Assembly: GCA_964427055.1 (NCBI GenBank)
Contig: CAYRSQ010000002.1
Span: forward strand, 1 to 42,864
From: CAYNTH01 sp964427055
Lineage (GTDB): Archaea; Aenigmatarchaeota; Aenigmatarchaeia; CG10238-14; SCSR01
DNA: 42,864 nucleotides
Reading direction: 5' to 3'
Shown: positions 14,388 through 21,886 of the stretch, in pieces
Layout of the letters: each line of letters starts with the position of its first letter
Numbering within the stretch: the stretch's first letter is position 1
The notes under the pieces: generated by a model
The model's database searches: none
What the model was told of the DNA's origin: nothing
Seen by the model: only the letters and a program-made list of their open reading frames with translations
Position numbers and translations under genes: made by a program

Positions 14388-14666
14388 TCAGTCGAGGAGG
14401 GAGAGGGCGTATGAACCCGCCTGCCCGTTTTCCCTTACAATTTCATTCATGGTTATGCACAACCCCGGGCATACCATGCTCGGTATGTTGTATCCCATAA
14501 CGGTCATGCCGCAAAGCTTCTCCCTGTAGCTTGACACGAGTTTCGGGTCCACTGCCTCCAATATGGGCCTTCCGAATCTCTCGAATAGCTTGTTCACCGA
14601 GTACCCTATTACCACAGCTACGTTCGACATCCTCCCGAGGGCGTAAATGCTGGCTTCAAGCATCAT
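14388..14666 (-). CDS. Unknown protein, paralog of the preceding gene (92 aa)
   Basis: See the 14106 gene for the shared C-terminal motif. The N-terminal half, IYALGRMSNVAVVIGYSVNKLFERFG, is moderately hydrophobic. The frame extends 16 codons upstream, but TTTATAAA (14687-14694) lies 25 nt before the ATG at 14666, which fixes a leaderless start there. Three Cys residues are present; no clear metal motif. Confidence 0.6.
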   Translation of the reverse strand: MMLEASIYALGRMSNVAVVIGYSVNKLFERFGRPILEAVDPKLVSSYREKLCGMTVMGYNIPSMVCPGLCITMNEIVRENGQAGSYALSLLD

Positions 14667-14815
14667 TGAATTTTGGGTAAAAAGTGCTTTATAAATTTGC
14701 CTACAGCAGTACAACGGCGTAACACTTATAAGGACTTTTTTCCCTGAGGAGGTATGTTTTTGGCGGTTTACGGAATCAGGAAGGTTTATATATCACTTAA
14801 AGGTAGTGAATAAAT

Positions 14816-15319
14816 ATGAAAGCTGACGCTGCTTACATGGACGGCGTGTTGTTCGGCAAAATGGACCCTATATCCATAGAATTCAGGGAGACATTCTGCT
14901 CCTACGGCATGGACGGACTGGAAAAAAAGGCCCTGATACTTGAATACGAAGGGAGACTACTGGACCACTTGACAACCAAGAGCGAACTTGATTTTTATCT
15001 TAACGACAAGAAGTACGGTAGGTACGACGTGGAGGGCATCGCGCTGACGCTGTCCGAGTTCAAGCAGAGGGTCAAGCCCTTCCAGGAGAAGGCCAGGAAG
15101 AGGCTGGAAATCGCGCTCAAGGATTATGAATTCAAGGAGAGGATTTCTGACGACGGGAATACGGCTCTGTTGGTGACCGTGAACGGCGGCAGCCTTGACA
15201 TGACGCCCATCTTTGAGAGGGATATCTACTGCGGTATCAGGAACCTCGCGAATGAACTATTCAGGGAGAAATCCGACAATATCAAGGATTACATATCCAG
15301 GACCAAGCCTAGGAAATGA
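14816..15319 (+). CDS. Hypothetical soluble protein (167 aa)
   Basis: Not recognised. Acidic and charged; a helical middle (LSEFKQRVKPFQEKARKRLEIALKDYEFKERI) and a beta-like stretch (NTALLVTVNGGSLDMTPIFERDIYCG). Promoter TTTATATATCAC lies 27 nt before the ATG, so leaderless. Its last 11 bases overlap the end of the convergent ppsA gene. Confidence 0.65.
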   Translation: MKADAAYMDGVLFGKMDPISIEFRETFCSYGMDGLEKKALILEYEGRLLDHLTTKSELDFYLNDKKYGRYDVEGIALTLSEFKQRVKPFQEKARKRLEIALKDYEFKERISDDGNTALLVTVNGGSLDMTPIFERDIYCGIRNLANELFREKSDNIKDYISRTKPRK

Positions 15320-17630
15320 GCTTCTTTGTGGATTCTACAACGTCCGGATTGACGGATATCGAGTCTATTCCCGACTTGACTAGGAACTTGACGAACTCCG
15401 GGTACTCGCTCGGCGCCTGGCCGCAGATGCTGACCCTGCACCCGTTCTTGTGACCCTTCTCTATCAGCTGCTTTATCGCCGACTTGACGGCGTCGTCCTG
15501 CTCGTTGAAGTAGCCGAGCCTGTTCAGTATCTCGGAATCCCTGTCAACTCCCAGTATCAGCTGTGTCAAATCATTGCTGCCTATGCTTATGCCGTCGCAT
15601 ACCTGGGCAAACTCATCCGCGAGTATGACGACACTGGGCACCTCGGCCATTATCCACACCTTGAAGTCCTCCCCTCTCTTCAGCCCCTCGTCCTTTATAA
15701 TCTCCATGCACTCCGCCATCTCCTGGATGGTGCGCACGAACGGCAGCATTACCCACACGTTGTCGCTCTGCTCCCTGACTTCCCTTACCGCCTTGCACTC
15801 GAGCCTGAACACGTCATTGAACTCGTCCGACACGAACCTTGACGCGCCCCTCCACCCAATCATCGGATTCTCCTCTTTAGGCTCGAACCTGTCCCCGCCT
15901 TCCAGGTCGTTGTACTCGTTCGTCTTCAAGTCCGAGAACCTCACTATGACCGGTCTCGGATGGACAGCCGACGCCACTTTGGATATGCCGTCCTTCAGCG
16001 CATCCACATATTCGTCCGAACGCCCCTCCTCTATCAGGGCTTTCGGGTGCTTGCCGAGCGCGGCTATTATAAACTCTATCCTCATGAGCCCTATCCCTTC
16101 GAACGGCAGGTCCTTGTATTCGTCTATCTTCTCGACCATGCCGAGGTTCATGTAAAGCTTCGGCTTCTTCGGAGCCCTTATCGGCTTTATATCCTTCCTC
16201 TTCTTCACCTTGACCGTCTTCCTTGCGATTTCAGTCTTCTCCGGCTCCCCTACTGTCACCTTGCCGTCGTACACGACCCCGTTGCCGCCGTCCACAGTCA
16301 CGATCTGCCCTTCCTTCAGTATCCTTGTGGCGTCCTTCGCCCCCACTATGCACGGCAATCCCATCTCGCGCGAGACTATGGCTGCATGGGAAGTTGTCCC
16401 ACCTTTCTCGGTCACTATGGCCACGCATTTGCTCATAGCAGGCACGAACTCCGGCGATGTCATCTCCGTCACCAGCACATCCCCCTTCTCCACCCTCGAC
16501 GCATCGTCGACCGAACTGGCCACCTTCACCGGGCCTGTAGCCGAGCCTGGCGAGGCCGCTATTCCTTCAAGTATCGCGCCTTCCATCAGATTTCCCTTAA
16601 CCTTCCCGCCGACTGCGGTGACCGGCCTCGTCTGCACTATGTATATCTTCGACCTCTCTATCGCCCACTCTATGTCCTGCGGCTTATGGTAGTGCTTCTC
16701 AAGCTTGAGGGCGTATTCTGTCAGTTCTTTCACCTCTCCGTCGCTGAGCACCTGGACGTCCTGACGGTCGTCCGGCACCGGTATCTCCACTGTGCGTTCG
16801 GTCCCGATGTCGCGCACGTGCTTCATCTCCTTCTTCCCTATCTTCCTGTCTATAATTTCCATCGTCCCCTTCGACACTGCATACATGTCCGGGTTCACCC
16901 TCCCGAGCACCAGCGACTCGCCGAGCCCCCAGGTCGCCTCGTGTATGACCGTGTCCTCGCCCGTGCTTGGGTTGACCGTGAAAGTCACGCCGGACTTCTC
17001 CGAGTTCACCATCTTCTGCACTATGACCGATATGGACGCGTGCTTGAACCCTTTCATGTTCCTGTAGAATATCGCCCTGGGCTCGTACAATGACGCCCAG
17101 CACCTCTTTATCGCGTCCATGAGGTACGGTATCCCCTTAACATTGAGGAAGCTTGCCTGCTGTCCGGCGAAGCTCGCGTCAGCCAGGTCCTCGGTTGTGG
17201 CGGAGCTGCGCACAGCCACTATGGCCATGTCACGCCCTGCGGATAGGAACTGCTTCATCTCCTCCGGCAGCTCCTTCGCGACGGACAAAGAGTCGTACGC
17301 ACGCGTCACTTCCTGTCGTATGCTCAGCGGCATGTCAGAATCGATTATCCGCCTCTTTATCCTGGCGGACGCGCCGTTCAGCTGCTCTGTGTCGTCCACA
17401 TCACAACCAGATATAATGTCAGAAATCTCGCTGTCAAGCATGTTCATCTTCAGGAAGTGTTCGAACGCGACGGTGTTTACCGCGAACCCGTCCGGCACGG
17501 GCATCCCAATCTTGACCATCTCCCCGAGGTTCGCCCCCTTGCCCCCGACCATCGGGATGGACGACTTGTCTATCTCGTCGAACCAGAGTATGAACTTGCT
17601 GGTTATCTTCTTCACAATGTCATCTACCAT
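15309..17630 (-). CDS. ppsA: Phosphoenolpyruvate synthase
   Basis: Converts pyruvate and ATP to PEP, AMP and phosphate, the entry to gluconeogenesis (some archaea also run it the other way). Of 773 residues, 1-340 are the ATP-grasp domain (VGGKGANLGEM, VRSSATTEDLADASFAGQQ, EWAIE..KIYIVQTRPVT). The swivelling phosphohistidine domain has GGTTSHAAIVSREMGLPCIVG with His415. The C-terminal TIM barrel binds pyruvate (IEFI, GWRGASRFVSDEF, SIGSNDLTQLILGVDRDS, CGQAPSEYPEF). All key residues are present and length is normal. The TATA box is probably near 17658-17668. Confidence 0.95.
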   Translation of the reverse strand: MVDDIVKKITSKFILWFDEIDKSSIPMVGGKGANLGEMVKIGMPVPDGFAVNTVAFEHFLKMNMLDSEISDIISGCDVDDTEQLNGASARIKRRIIDSDMPLSIRQEVTRAYDSLSVAKELPEEMKQFLSAGRDMAIVAVRSSATTEDLADASFAGQQASFLNVKGIPYLMDAIKRCWASLYEPRAIFYRNMKGFKHASISVIVQKMVNSEKSGVTFTVNPSTGEDTVIHEATWGLGESLVLGRVNPDMYAVSKGTMEIIDRKIGKKEMKHVRDIGTERTVEIPVPDDRQDVQVLSDGEVKELTEYALKLEKHYHKPQDIEWAIERSKIYIVQTRPVTAVGGKVKGNLMEGAILEGIAASPGSATGPVKVASSVDDASRVEKGDVLVTEMTSPEFVPAMSKCVAIVTEKGGTTSHAAIVSREMGLPCIVGAKDATRILKEGQIVTVDGGNGVVYDGKVTVGEPEKTEIARKTVKVKKRKDIKPIRAPKKPKLYMNLGMVEKIDEYKDLPFEGIGLMRIEFIIAALGKHPKALIEEGRSDEYVDALKDGISKVASAVHPRPVIVRFSDLKTNEYNDLEGGDRFEPKEENPMIGWRGASRFVSDEFNDVFRLECKAVREVREQSDNVWVMLPFVRTIQEMAECMEIIKDEGLKRGEDFKVWIMAEVPSVVILADEFAQVCDGISIGSNDLTQLILGVDRDSEILNRLGYFNEQDDAVKSAIKQLIEKGHKNGCRVSICGQAPSEYPEFVKFLVKSGIDSISVNPDVVESTKKLIS

Positions 17631-17804
17631 AGGACCTTACTAAATTTTGGGTTTCCTAGATTAAATTAATTAGTCGTGCGGGCATGAACGAGTGGAATAT
17701 GGGACGAGATGAAGGTGGATACGGAAGTTCAAACCTCGATGTGTGCATTGAGTTTGCGTTTCGAGTAGAAAGCTTTTTATACAATCACTTCTCAGTAGTT
17801 AACT

Positions 17805-18410
17805 ATGGACAAGAGAGAGGAAGAGCTGTTCAAGCTAAGCAGGGAAGGGTTCAACCCTTTAACCATGTCTCCTGAAGAACTCAAACGGTTCAGTGAGAAT
17901 ATCAAGGGACTTCAAATACAATTCCAGATGGAATATTGTAAAGCTTGTGAACATTATGACAAGGAAAAGGAGGATTTCAAAAATGTTGGGCATCCAAACA
18001 ACCCATTGGATTGCATAAATCACTATACAGACATCGTAGGGGACTGTTGGAATTATACCGACTATGCTGCAATGGAACAAGGGCATCCTGAAAAACGCAC
18101 TATAACGAACGTATACGGAAAAAGGGTCAGGCTCAAAGGCGCATATTTCTCTCCCGAACATGGATTCGTCAAAGCAATCAGGGACGACGACGTCGAAGGT
18201 TTTTCCATATCAGACGATTTGCCTACATCGACATTCATAAAAGGGGGAGAGCTTGGGACCATAGCCGAGGGAAGATACTGCAGTGGCGTGTTTGATTATT
18301 CTATTGAATGGCCGGTACAATTCGATAAATTCAAAGCAGGAATCCCAGGATATGATAAAGATTTCTCAATCGGCATACCTCATGAGGCTTTAGAGTTCTT
18401 AGATGAATAA
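17805..18410 (+). CDS. Hypothetical soluble protein with Cys residues (201 aa)
   Basis: Not recognised. An N-terminal helical part (KREEELFKLSREGFNPLTMSPEELKRFSENIKGLQIQFQMEYCKACEHYDKEK) includes C-x-x-C-x-x-H, and more Cys occur later (LDCIN, GDCWNYTDY). They could bind a metal, but spacing fits no family I know. TATA-like TTTTTATA (17774-17781) is 27 nt upstream of the ATG. Base composition is somewhat more AT-rich than ppsA and uL16 on either side. Confidence 0.65.
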   Translation: MDKREEELFKLSREGFNPLTMSPEELKRFSENIKGLQIQFQMEYCKACEHYDKEKEDFKNVGHPNNPLDCINHYTDIVGDCWNYTDYAAMEQGHPEKRTITNVYGKRVRLKGAYFSPEHGFVKAIRDDDVEGFSISDDLPTSTFIKGGELGTIAEGRYCSGVFDYSIEWPVQFDKFKAGIPGYDKDFSIGIPHEALEFLDE

Positions 18411-18447
18411 ACGTAAAACTGCAATCAGTAGAAATTTCAGATGAGAA

Positions 18448-18975
18448 TCAGTTCTTTTCGACCTTTATCTTTGTCGTGCACCTTACCTTGCTTGCCGCCC
18501 TCTTCAATCCGTCCTTCGCCGCCTTTATGTTCACGGGACTGTCATTGATATACAATCCTATTATGTTCTGCCCCTTCGCAACCAGCGCTGCTTTTCCGGA
18601 CGGCTTTCCGAATGCCTTCCTCATACCCTGCGAGAAACGATCTGCACCCGCGCCTGTGGCTATGCTGTGCTCTCTGAGGACATGGTGAGGATAGACAAGT
18701 ATCTTCATCCTATAATTTTCAAGACCCACTTTCTTCTCCACGTATCTCGAGGCTACTATCCTCGCAGACTCCAGAGCGTTGCTCCTTATCTGAACTGCGC
18801 TCTCCGATACCAGAAAGACGCTTGTGTTGAAGCTGGCGTCCCTGTTGCCCATATCAAAAACGTGTATCCTCGAGTGTGGCACTCCAACGACATAGCTCTT
18901 CCTGGGCTTCTTCTTCGATTCCCTTGTGAACGGACGTTTCAGTTCCTTCAATGTCCTTCCCGGTCTCAATGCCAT
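18448..18975 (-). CDS. rpl10e: Large ribosomal subunit protein uL16 (archaeal L10e)
   Basis: Essential 50S protein near the peptidyl transferase centre and A-site tRNA. The 175 residues follow the archaeal/eukaryal L10e form: MALRPGRTLKELKRPFTRESKKKPRKSYV..., SARIVASRYVEKKVG, MKILVYPHHVLREH, GADRFSQGMRKAFGKPSGKAA. The tail is a little different from the usual end but complete. GTGATGTT just before the ATG is a Shine-Dalgarno of the GGTGAT type. It is alone rather than in a ribosomal operon. Confidence 0.95.
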   Translation of the reverse strand: MALRPGRTLKELKRPFTRESKKKPRKSYVVGVPHSRIHVFDMGNRDASFNTSVFLVSESAVQIRSNALESARIVASRYVEKKVGLENYRMKILVYPHHVLREHSIATGAGADRFSQGMRKAFGKPSGKAALVAKGQNIIGLYINDSPVNIKAAKDGLKRAASKVRCTTKIKVEKN

Positions 18976-19027
18976 AACATCACTATTACAATTCTATCTA
19001 TAATATGTTTTATAAAAGTATCTGTTG

Positions 19028-19363
19028 CTACAGCAGCGCGTGCCTGAGGCATTCCGGCAGCTCGCTGTACATCTGCCTGACGCCGCGTATGCCTTCCTTC
19101 CTGTATGACCGGACTATCCTGTAAGCGAGGTTCTCGTCAGTAAAGCATATCACCTGCTTCGTCCTGTCGTCGCTGCCGCCATCCCTGTACTCAAGGAAAC
19201 CGGAGCCGGAAAGCTCGTCCACGAACTGCTTCATGCGCTCCCAAGACAAGTTCGCGCCGTACATCACCCTGGTGGGCTTCGCCTCGCCCTTCATCTCCTG
19301 CTCCCTCTTTATAGTATCTATAAGGTCAAAGTATATCGCTATCTTAGTCCTTCGTTCATTCAT
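19028..19363 (-). CDS. Archaeal winged-helix protein (ArnR1-like HTH)
   Basis: A 111-residue single winged-helix domain: RRTKIAIYFDLIDTIKREQEM...KPTRVMYGANLSWERMKQFVDELSGSGFLEYRDGG, followed by FTDENLAYRIVRSYRKEGIRGVRQMY. The phrase TRVMYGANLSW is the hallmark of archaeal ArnR1-like/HTH_45 regulators. I chose the ATG at 19363 because it is preceded by AGTGGTTTC, exactly as the ATG at 29125 is, and GTGGT can pair with the 16S rRNA 3' end. A start 4 codons earlier (19375) is possible. Confidence 0.8.
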   Translation of the reverse strand: MNERRTKIAIYFDLIDTIKREQEMKGEAKPTRVMYGANLSWERMKQFVDELSGSGFLEYRDGGSDDRTKQVICFTDENLAYRIVRSYRKEGIRGVRQMYSELPECLRHALL

Positions 19364-19470
19364 GAAACCACTCATTAGGATAAAGAAAGAGACAGATAAA
19401 AAGACGTTTCGTATAAAATGCTCACTTATAAATCTTGCCCTAGGGGCTCAGGAAACGCGCCCTACCGCAT

Positions 19471-19522
19471 TATTTAAATACGAGGCTACCAAGAATTAAT
19501 TAACGTCCGGCAGTGACCGGAC
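19471..19522 (+). promoter_or_regulatory. Histone-like gene promoter and 5' leader hairpin
   Basis: TATA box TATTTAAATA (19471-19480) predicts a transcript start near 19501. Right at that 5' end lies a perfect hairpin, GTCCGG-CAGTGA-CCGGAC (19505-19522), then an A/T-rich stretch and the Shine-Dalgarno GAGGTG (19535-19540). A hairpin at the extreme 5' end could protect an abundant mRNA. Confidence 0.55.
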
Positions 19523-19545
19523 ATATTTTAAAAAGAGGTGTGAAA

Positions 19546-19716
19546 ATGGCATTAGTAGTGAAATCAGCCGTCAAGTCACACGTCGCAAAAGCCAACATGA
19601 GGACAGGAAGCGACTTTTGGGCAGAGATTGACAAGACGATTGAAAGGAAGATTAAGATGGCCATAGAAAGGGCCAAAGGAAACGGAAGGAAGACCCTGAG
19701 AGGAGTCGACCTTTAA
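19546..19716 (+). CDS. Short histone-fold DNA-binding protein (DUF1931-like, truncated helix 3)
   Basis: 56 residues: VVKSAVKSHVAKANMRTGSD FWAEIDKTIERKIKMAIERA then KGNGRKTLRGVDL. The layout helix-strap-long helix followed by GRKTxxxxDL matches archaeal histones, where R and T of the RxT pair and the later Asp are conserved, but here the protein ends right after the Asp, so helix 3 is almost missing. Short histones of this kind (DUF1931/face-to-face type) have been described in prokaryotes. The ATG at 19546 has GAGGTG spaced 5 nt. It probably coats DNA or acts as a small architectural protein. Confidence 0.72.
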   Translation: MALVVKSAVKSHVAKANMRTGSDFWAEIDKTIERKIKMAIERAKGNGRKTLRGVDL

Positions 19717-19769
19717 GCGTTTTGAATTGGGGGTCAAACCCCTATTTTATTTATTCTATCGGAGATCCA

Positions 19770-20321
19770 ATGGACAGTTTCAAAATAGCCAGACGCGCAG
19801 AGAGCGTGCTGTTCCCGAGCAACGTGGGCATAGCGGCCGGCATAATCCTGGTAATGTATCTCAGCTTCTACGACCCGGCACTCTTCATGAACAACATCGC
19901 TGTATTCGTCCTGTCCGTGTTCGTGTACATACTAGCGATAGGATTCACTAGGGAGAGGATAAGCAGCGAGACGAAGAAGTACACCACAGCAGCGACCGTC
20001 GCAATGCTGGCGTTCATCGCGGCGTCGTTCTTCATACAGGTGTCGGATGAGATGCTGTTCTGCTTCTATTCGACAATCTCTGTCACCGCGATATTCCATT
20101 TCGTCAGGGACAAGTGGAAGATAAGCGGGCACTCGGCCACATATGCGGGCGTGTCCACCGTGCTGTCGCTGATAGACTACAGGTTCCTGCCAGTGTTCGC
20201 CCTGCTGCCTGTGGTGGCTTGGTGCAGGCTGAAGCTGAGGAGGCACACGAGGATGCAGGTGGCCGCGGGGATTGCGGTGGGTATGATAGTGCCGTCGATA
20301 GTGTACGTCATTGTGATGTGA
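19770..20321 (+). CDS. PAP2-like membrane phosphatase (possibly degenerate)
   Basis: 183 residues with about five or six hydrophobic segments. HFVRDKWKISGHSATYAGVST resembles the PAP2 motif 2 (PSGH), and RLKLRRHTRMQVAAGIAVG resembles motif 3, with the catalytic His and a trailing G...G. Motif 1 (KxxxxxxRP) is only partly visible (VRDKWKISGH). Such proteins dephosphorylate lipid or isoprenoid diphosphates. The ATG at 19770 is preferred over 19722, since TTTATTTATT (near 19744) sits about 24 nt upstream. Confidence 0.65.
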   Translation: MDSFKIARRAESVLFPSNVGIAAGIILVMYLSFYDPALFMNNIAVFVLSVFVYILAIGFTRERISSETKKYTTAATVAMLAFIAASFFIQVSDEMLFCFYSTISVTAIFHFVRDKWKISGHSATYAGVSTVLSLIDYRFLPVFALLPVVAWCRLKLRRHTRMQVAAGIAVGMIVPSIVYVIVM

Positions 20322-20340
20322 CACTACAAAAACAGAAACG

Positions 20341-20348
20341 CTTATAAG
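20341..20348 (+). promoter_or_regulatory. TATA box in front of candidate structured RNA
   Basis: CTTATAAG, centred 27 nt before G20371. That base is also the first base of a 9-bp terminal stem, so promoter and RNA structure agree on the same 5' end. Confidence 0.5.
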
Positions 20349-20370
20349 GAGCTCGCGTCAATTCCTAATT

Positions 20371-20448
20371 GTAGCCGAGGGGTATTTTGGTCTCTAGGTA
20401 TGTTTCTTTCGGGATTCGTACTGAAGGACTGAACTCTGACTTGGCTAC
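20371..20448 (+). ncRNA. Candidate 78-nt structured RNA ending at an assembly gap
   Basis: The ends GTAGCCGAG (20371-20379) and CTTGGCTAC (20440-20448) pair over 9 bp (one G-U). Inside, GGGT/ACTC and GGTATG/CGTACT can pair, giving a rod with an internal loop and an apical loop. No open frame with a start covers it. It lacks a tRNA T arm and clear C/D boxes. A single hairpin with a 9-bp lower stem and internal pocket could be an H/ACA guide whose ACA lies in the gap, but I see no kink-turn, so the class is open. Confidence 0.4.
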
Positions 20449-20548
20449 NNNNNNNNNNNNNNNNNNNNNNNNNNNNNNNNNNNNNNNNNNNNNNNNNNNN
20501 NNNNNNNNNNNNNNNNNNNNNNNNNNNNNNNNNNNNNNNNNNNNNNNN
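20449..20548. other. Assembly gap of 100 N
   Basis: A nominal-length scaffold gap starting exactly at the end of the terminal stem of the candidate RNA. It hides the 3' side of that RNA and the promoter region of the kinase gene. Confidence 1.
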
Positions 20549-20589
20549 TTAAACCCCAATTCTTTATAATAAAATTCAAAGGTGTATTG

Positions 20590-21153
20590 ATGAAAGTTGT
20601 TGGATTGACAGGCACTATGGGCTCAGGAAAGCAGACTGTGATGGACATGATGCTGAAGAAGGTGAACGCATACCATGTCACCCTTTCCGATGTGATAAGG
20701 GGCGAGCTGGAGAAGAAGAAAGGGTCACTTAACAGGACGACCCTGCAGGACATGGGGAACGAGATGAGGCAGAAGTACGGCGGGCACATACTTGCGCTGC
20801 TGGCTGTCGAGTACCTGCCTAGGGACAAACAGATGATAATTGTAGACGGCATCAGGCACCCAAAGGAAGTCGAGTACCTTAAGCAGAAGTTCGGGAACAT
20901 CTTCCACATGATAGCGGTGGACGCCCCGATGGAAGTCAGGTTCGAGCGCGTGCAGAAGAGGGCGGACATGAAGGACCCCAGGGCTCTGGATGAGTTCAAG
21001 GCCGCGGACAGCAGGGACAAGGGAGAGAACGAGCCCCCGTATGGCCAGCATGTCGGTGAGTGCGTGAAGATGGCCGACTTCGTGATAAAGAACGACGGCA
21101 CCCAAAGGCAGCTCGAGACCCAGGTAAACGAAGTGCTGAAACAGATAATGTGA
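20590..21153 (+). CDS. P-loop kinase, dephospho-CoA kinase/nucleotide kinase-like
   Basis: 187 residues with Walker A GTMGSGKQT at the N-terminus, a lid/LID-like arginine region (VRFERVQKRADMKDPRALDEFKAADSRDK) and a C-terminal ADFVIKNDGT strand. This is the archaeal dephospho-CoA kinase-like/NMP kinase group. IIVDGIRHPKEVEYLKQKF resembles phage-type deoxynucleotide kinases. Because it overlaps thyX, a (d)NMP kinase serving dTTP synthesis is attractive but unproven. Start ATG 20590 has AGGTG 5 nt upstream; a TTG one codon earlier is unlikely. Confidence 0.7.
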   Translation: MKVVGLTGTMGSGKQTVMDMMLKKVNAYHVTLSDVIRGELEKKKGSLNRTTLQDMGNEMRQKYGGHILALLAVEYLPRDKQMIIVDGIRHPKEVEYLKQKFGNIFHMIAVDAPMEVRFERVQKRADMKDPRALDEFKAADSRDKGENEPPYGQHVGECVKMADFVIKNDGTQRQLETQVNEVLKQIM

Positions 21154-21860
21154 TACTATTGAAAGTCAGACTTGTGGCTTACACTCCTGATCCGGAGATC
21201 GTATGTGCGGCAGCCGCGCAGACATCTATAAAGGACGGGAACCTGTCATCGGTTTTTGAAGAGATGGACATAGATAAGGCCAGGAAGATAATACGCAAGG
21301 TTGTCGGATACGGGCACGTGAGCATAGTCGAGCACGCTAGTTTCACTTTTGTAATCGAGGATGTATCAAGGTCACTGACCCACCAGCTCGTGCGCCACAG
21401 GATAGCATCGTACACCCAGCAGAGCCAGAGGTACGTGCAAATCAATCCTTCAAACGACGACTGGTATGTGATACCTAAGACATGCGACACGGACGAGAAA
21501 ATAGCGAAGTTCAAGGAGCGCATGCAGGAGATAGCGAAGTGGTATGCGGATGCGATTGCCAATGGGATGCCGGCTGAGGACGCGCGATTTTACTTACCAA
21601 ATGCGGCCAAGACGAAGATAACCGTGACCATGAACGCACGTTCATTGCTGCATTTTTTCTCGCTCAGATGCTGCGCGAGGTCGCAGTGGGAGATACGCGA
21701 ACTAGCAGACGAGATGCTGAAGCTCGTGAAGCCCGTCGCCCCGTCGATATTCGAGAAGTCCGGGCCGAGCTGCGTGCAGATTGGATACTGTCCGGAGGGC
21801 CCGATGAAGCCGGAGACATGCAATGTAGCCGATATAAAGAAGGGATACGAAGGGCTTTAA
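21150..21860 (+). CDS. thyX: FAD-dependent thymidylate synthase ThyX
   Basis: Makes dTMP from dUMP with methylene-tetrahydrofolate, FAD and NADPH. The ThyX signature RHRxxSxxxxSxR is seen as RHRIASYTQQSQRY. Flanking motifs are VGYGHVSIVEHASFTFVIEDVSR and FYLPNAAKTKITVTMNARSLLHFFSLRCC.RSQWEIRELA. The GTG at 21150 overlaps the stop of the kinase gene (GTGA), implying coupling; the TTG at 21159, giving KVRLVAYTPDPE, is an alternative nearer the family norm. SHMT (29215) supplies the folate and dUTPase (27933) the dUMP in the same window. Confidence 0.94.
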   Translation: MILLKVRLVAYTPDPEIVCAAAAQTSIKDGNLSSVFEEMDIDKARKIIRKVVGYGHVSIVEHASFTFVIEDVSRSLTHQLVRHRIASYTQQSQRYVQINPSNDDWYVIPKTCDTDEKIAKFKERMQEIAKWYADAIANGMPAEDARFYLPNAAKTKITVTMNARSLLHFFSLRCCARSQWEIRELADEMLKLVKPVAPSIFEKSGPSCVQIGYCPEGPMKPETCNVADIKKGYEGL

Positions 21861-21886
21861 AACTTTTTGGTTTAATATCTTTAGTA

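Noticed and set aside
15960..17093. Long plus-strand open frame opposite ppsA (377 codons)
   Set aside because: Mirror frame of a high-GC coding gene; composition rich in His, Leu, Arg and Tyr, no recognisable motif.
17725..17750. GTTCAAACC resembling a tRNA T-loop
   Set aside because: No 5-bp T stem, acceptor or anticodon arm can be built around it.
17684..17875. Plus-strand open frame before the 17805 gene
   Set aside because: It overlaps that gene in another frame, and its promoter spacing (about 20 nt) fits poorly.
20365..20448. Minus-strand peptide-like frame ending in TAG near the gap
   Set aside because: It reads as plausible protein for 27 codons, but the plus strand has a TATA box and a closing stem in register. 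Without the gap sequence it cannot be called a gene; kept as the main alternative to the RNA.
21668..21886. N-terminal extension of the LysRS-like frame into thyX
   Set aside because: It is the second reading frame of the thyX C-terminus (Arg-rich); the LysRS-like gene has its own TATA box and ATG at 21887.
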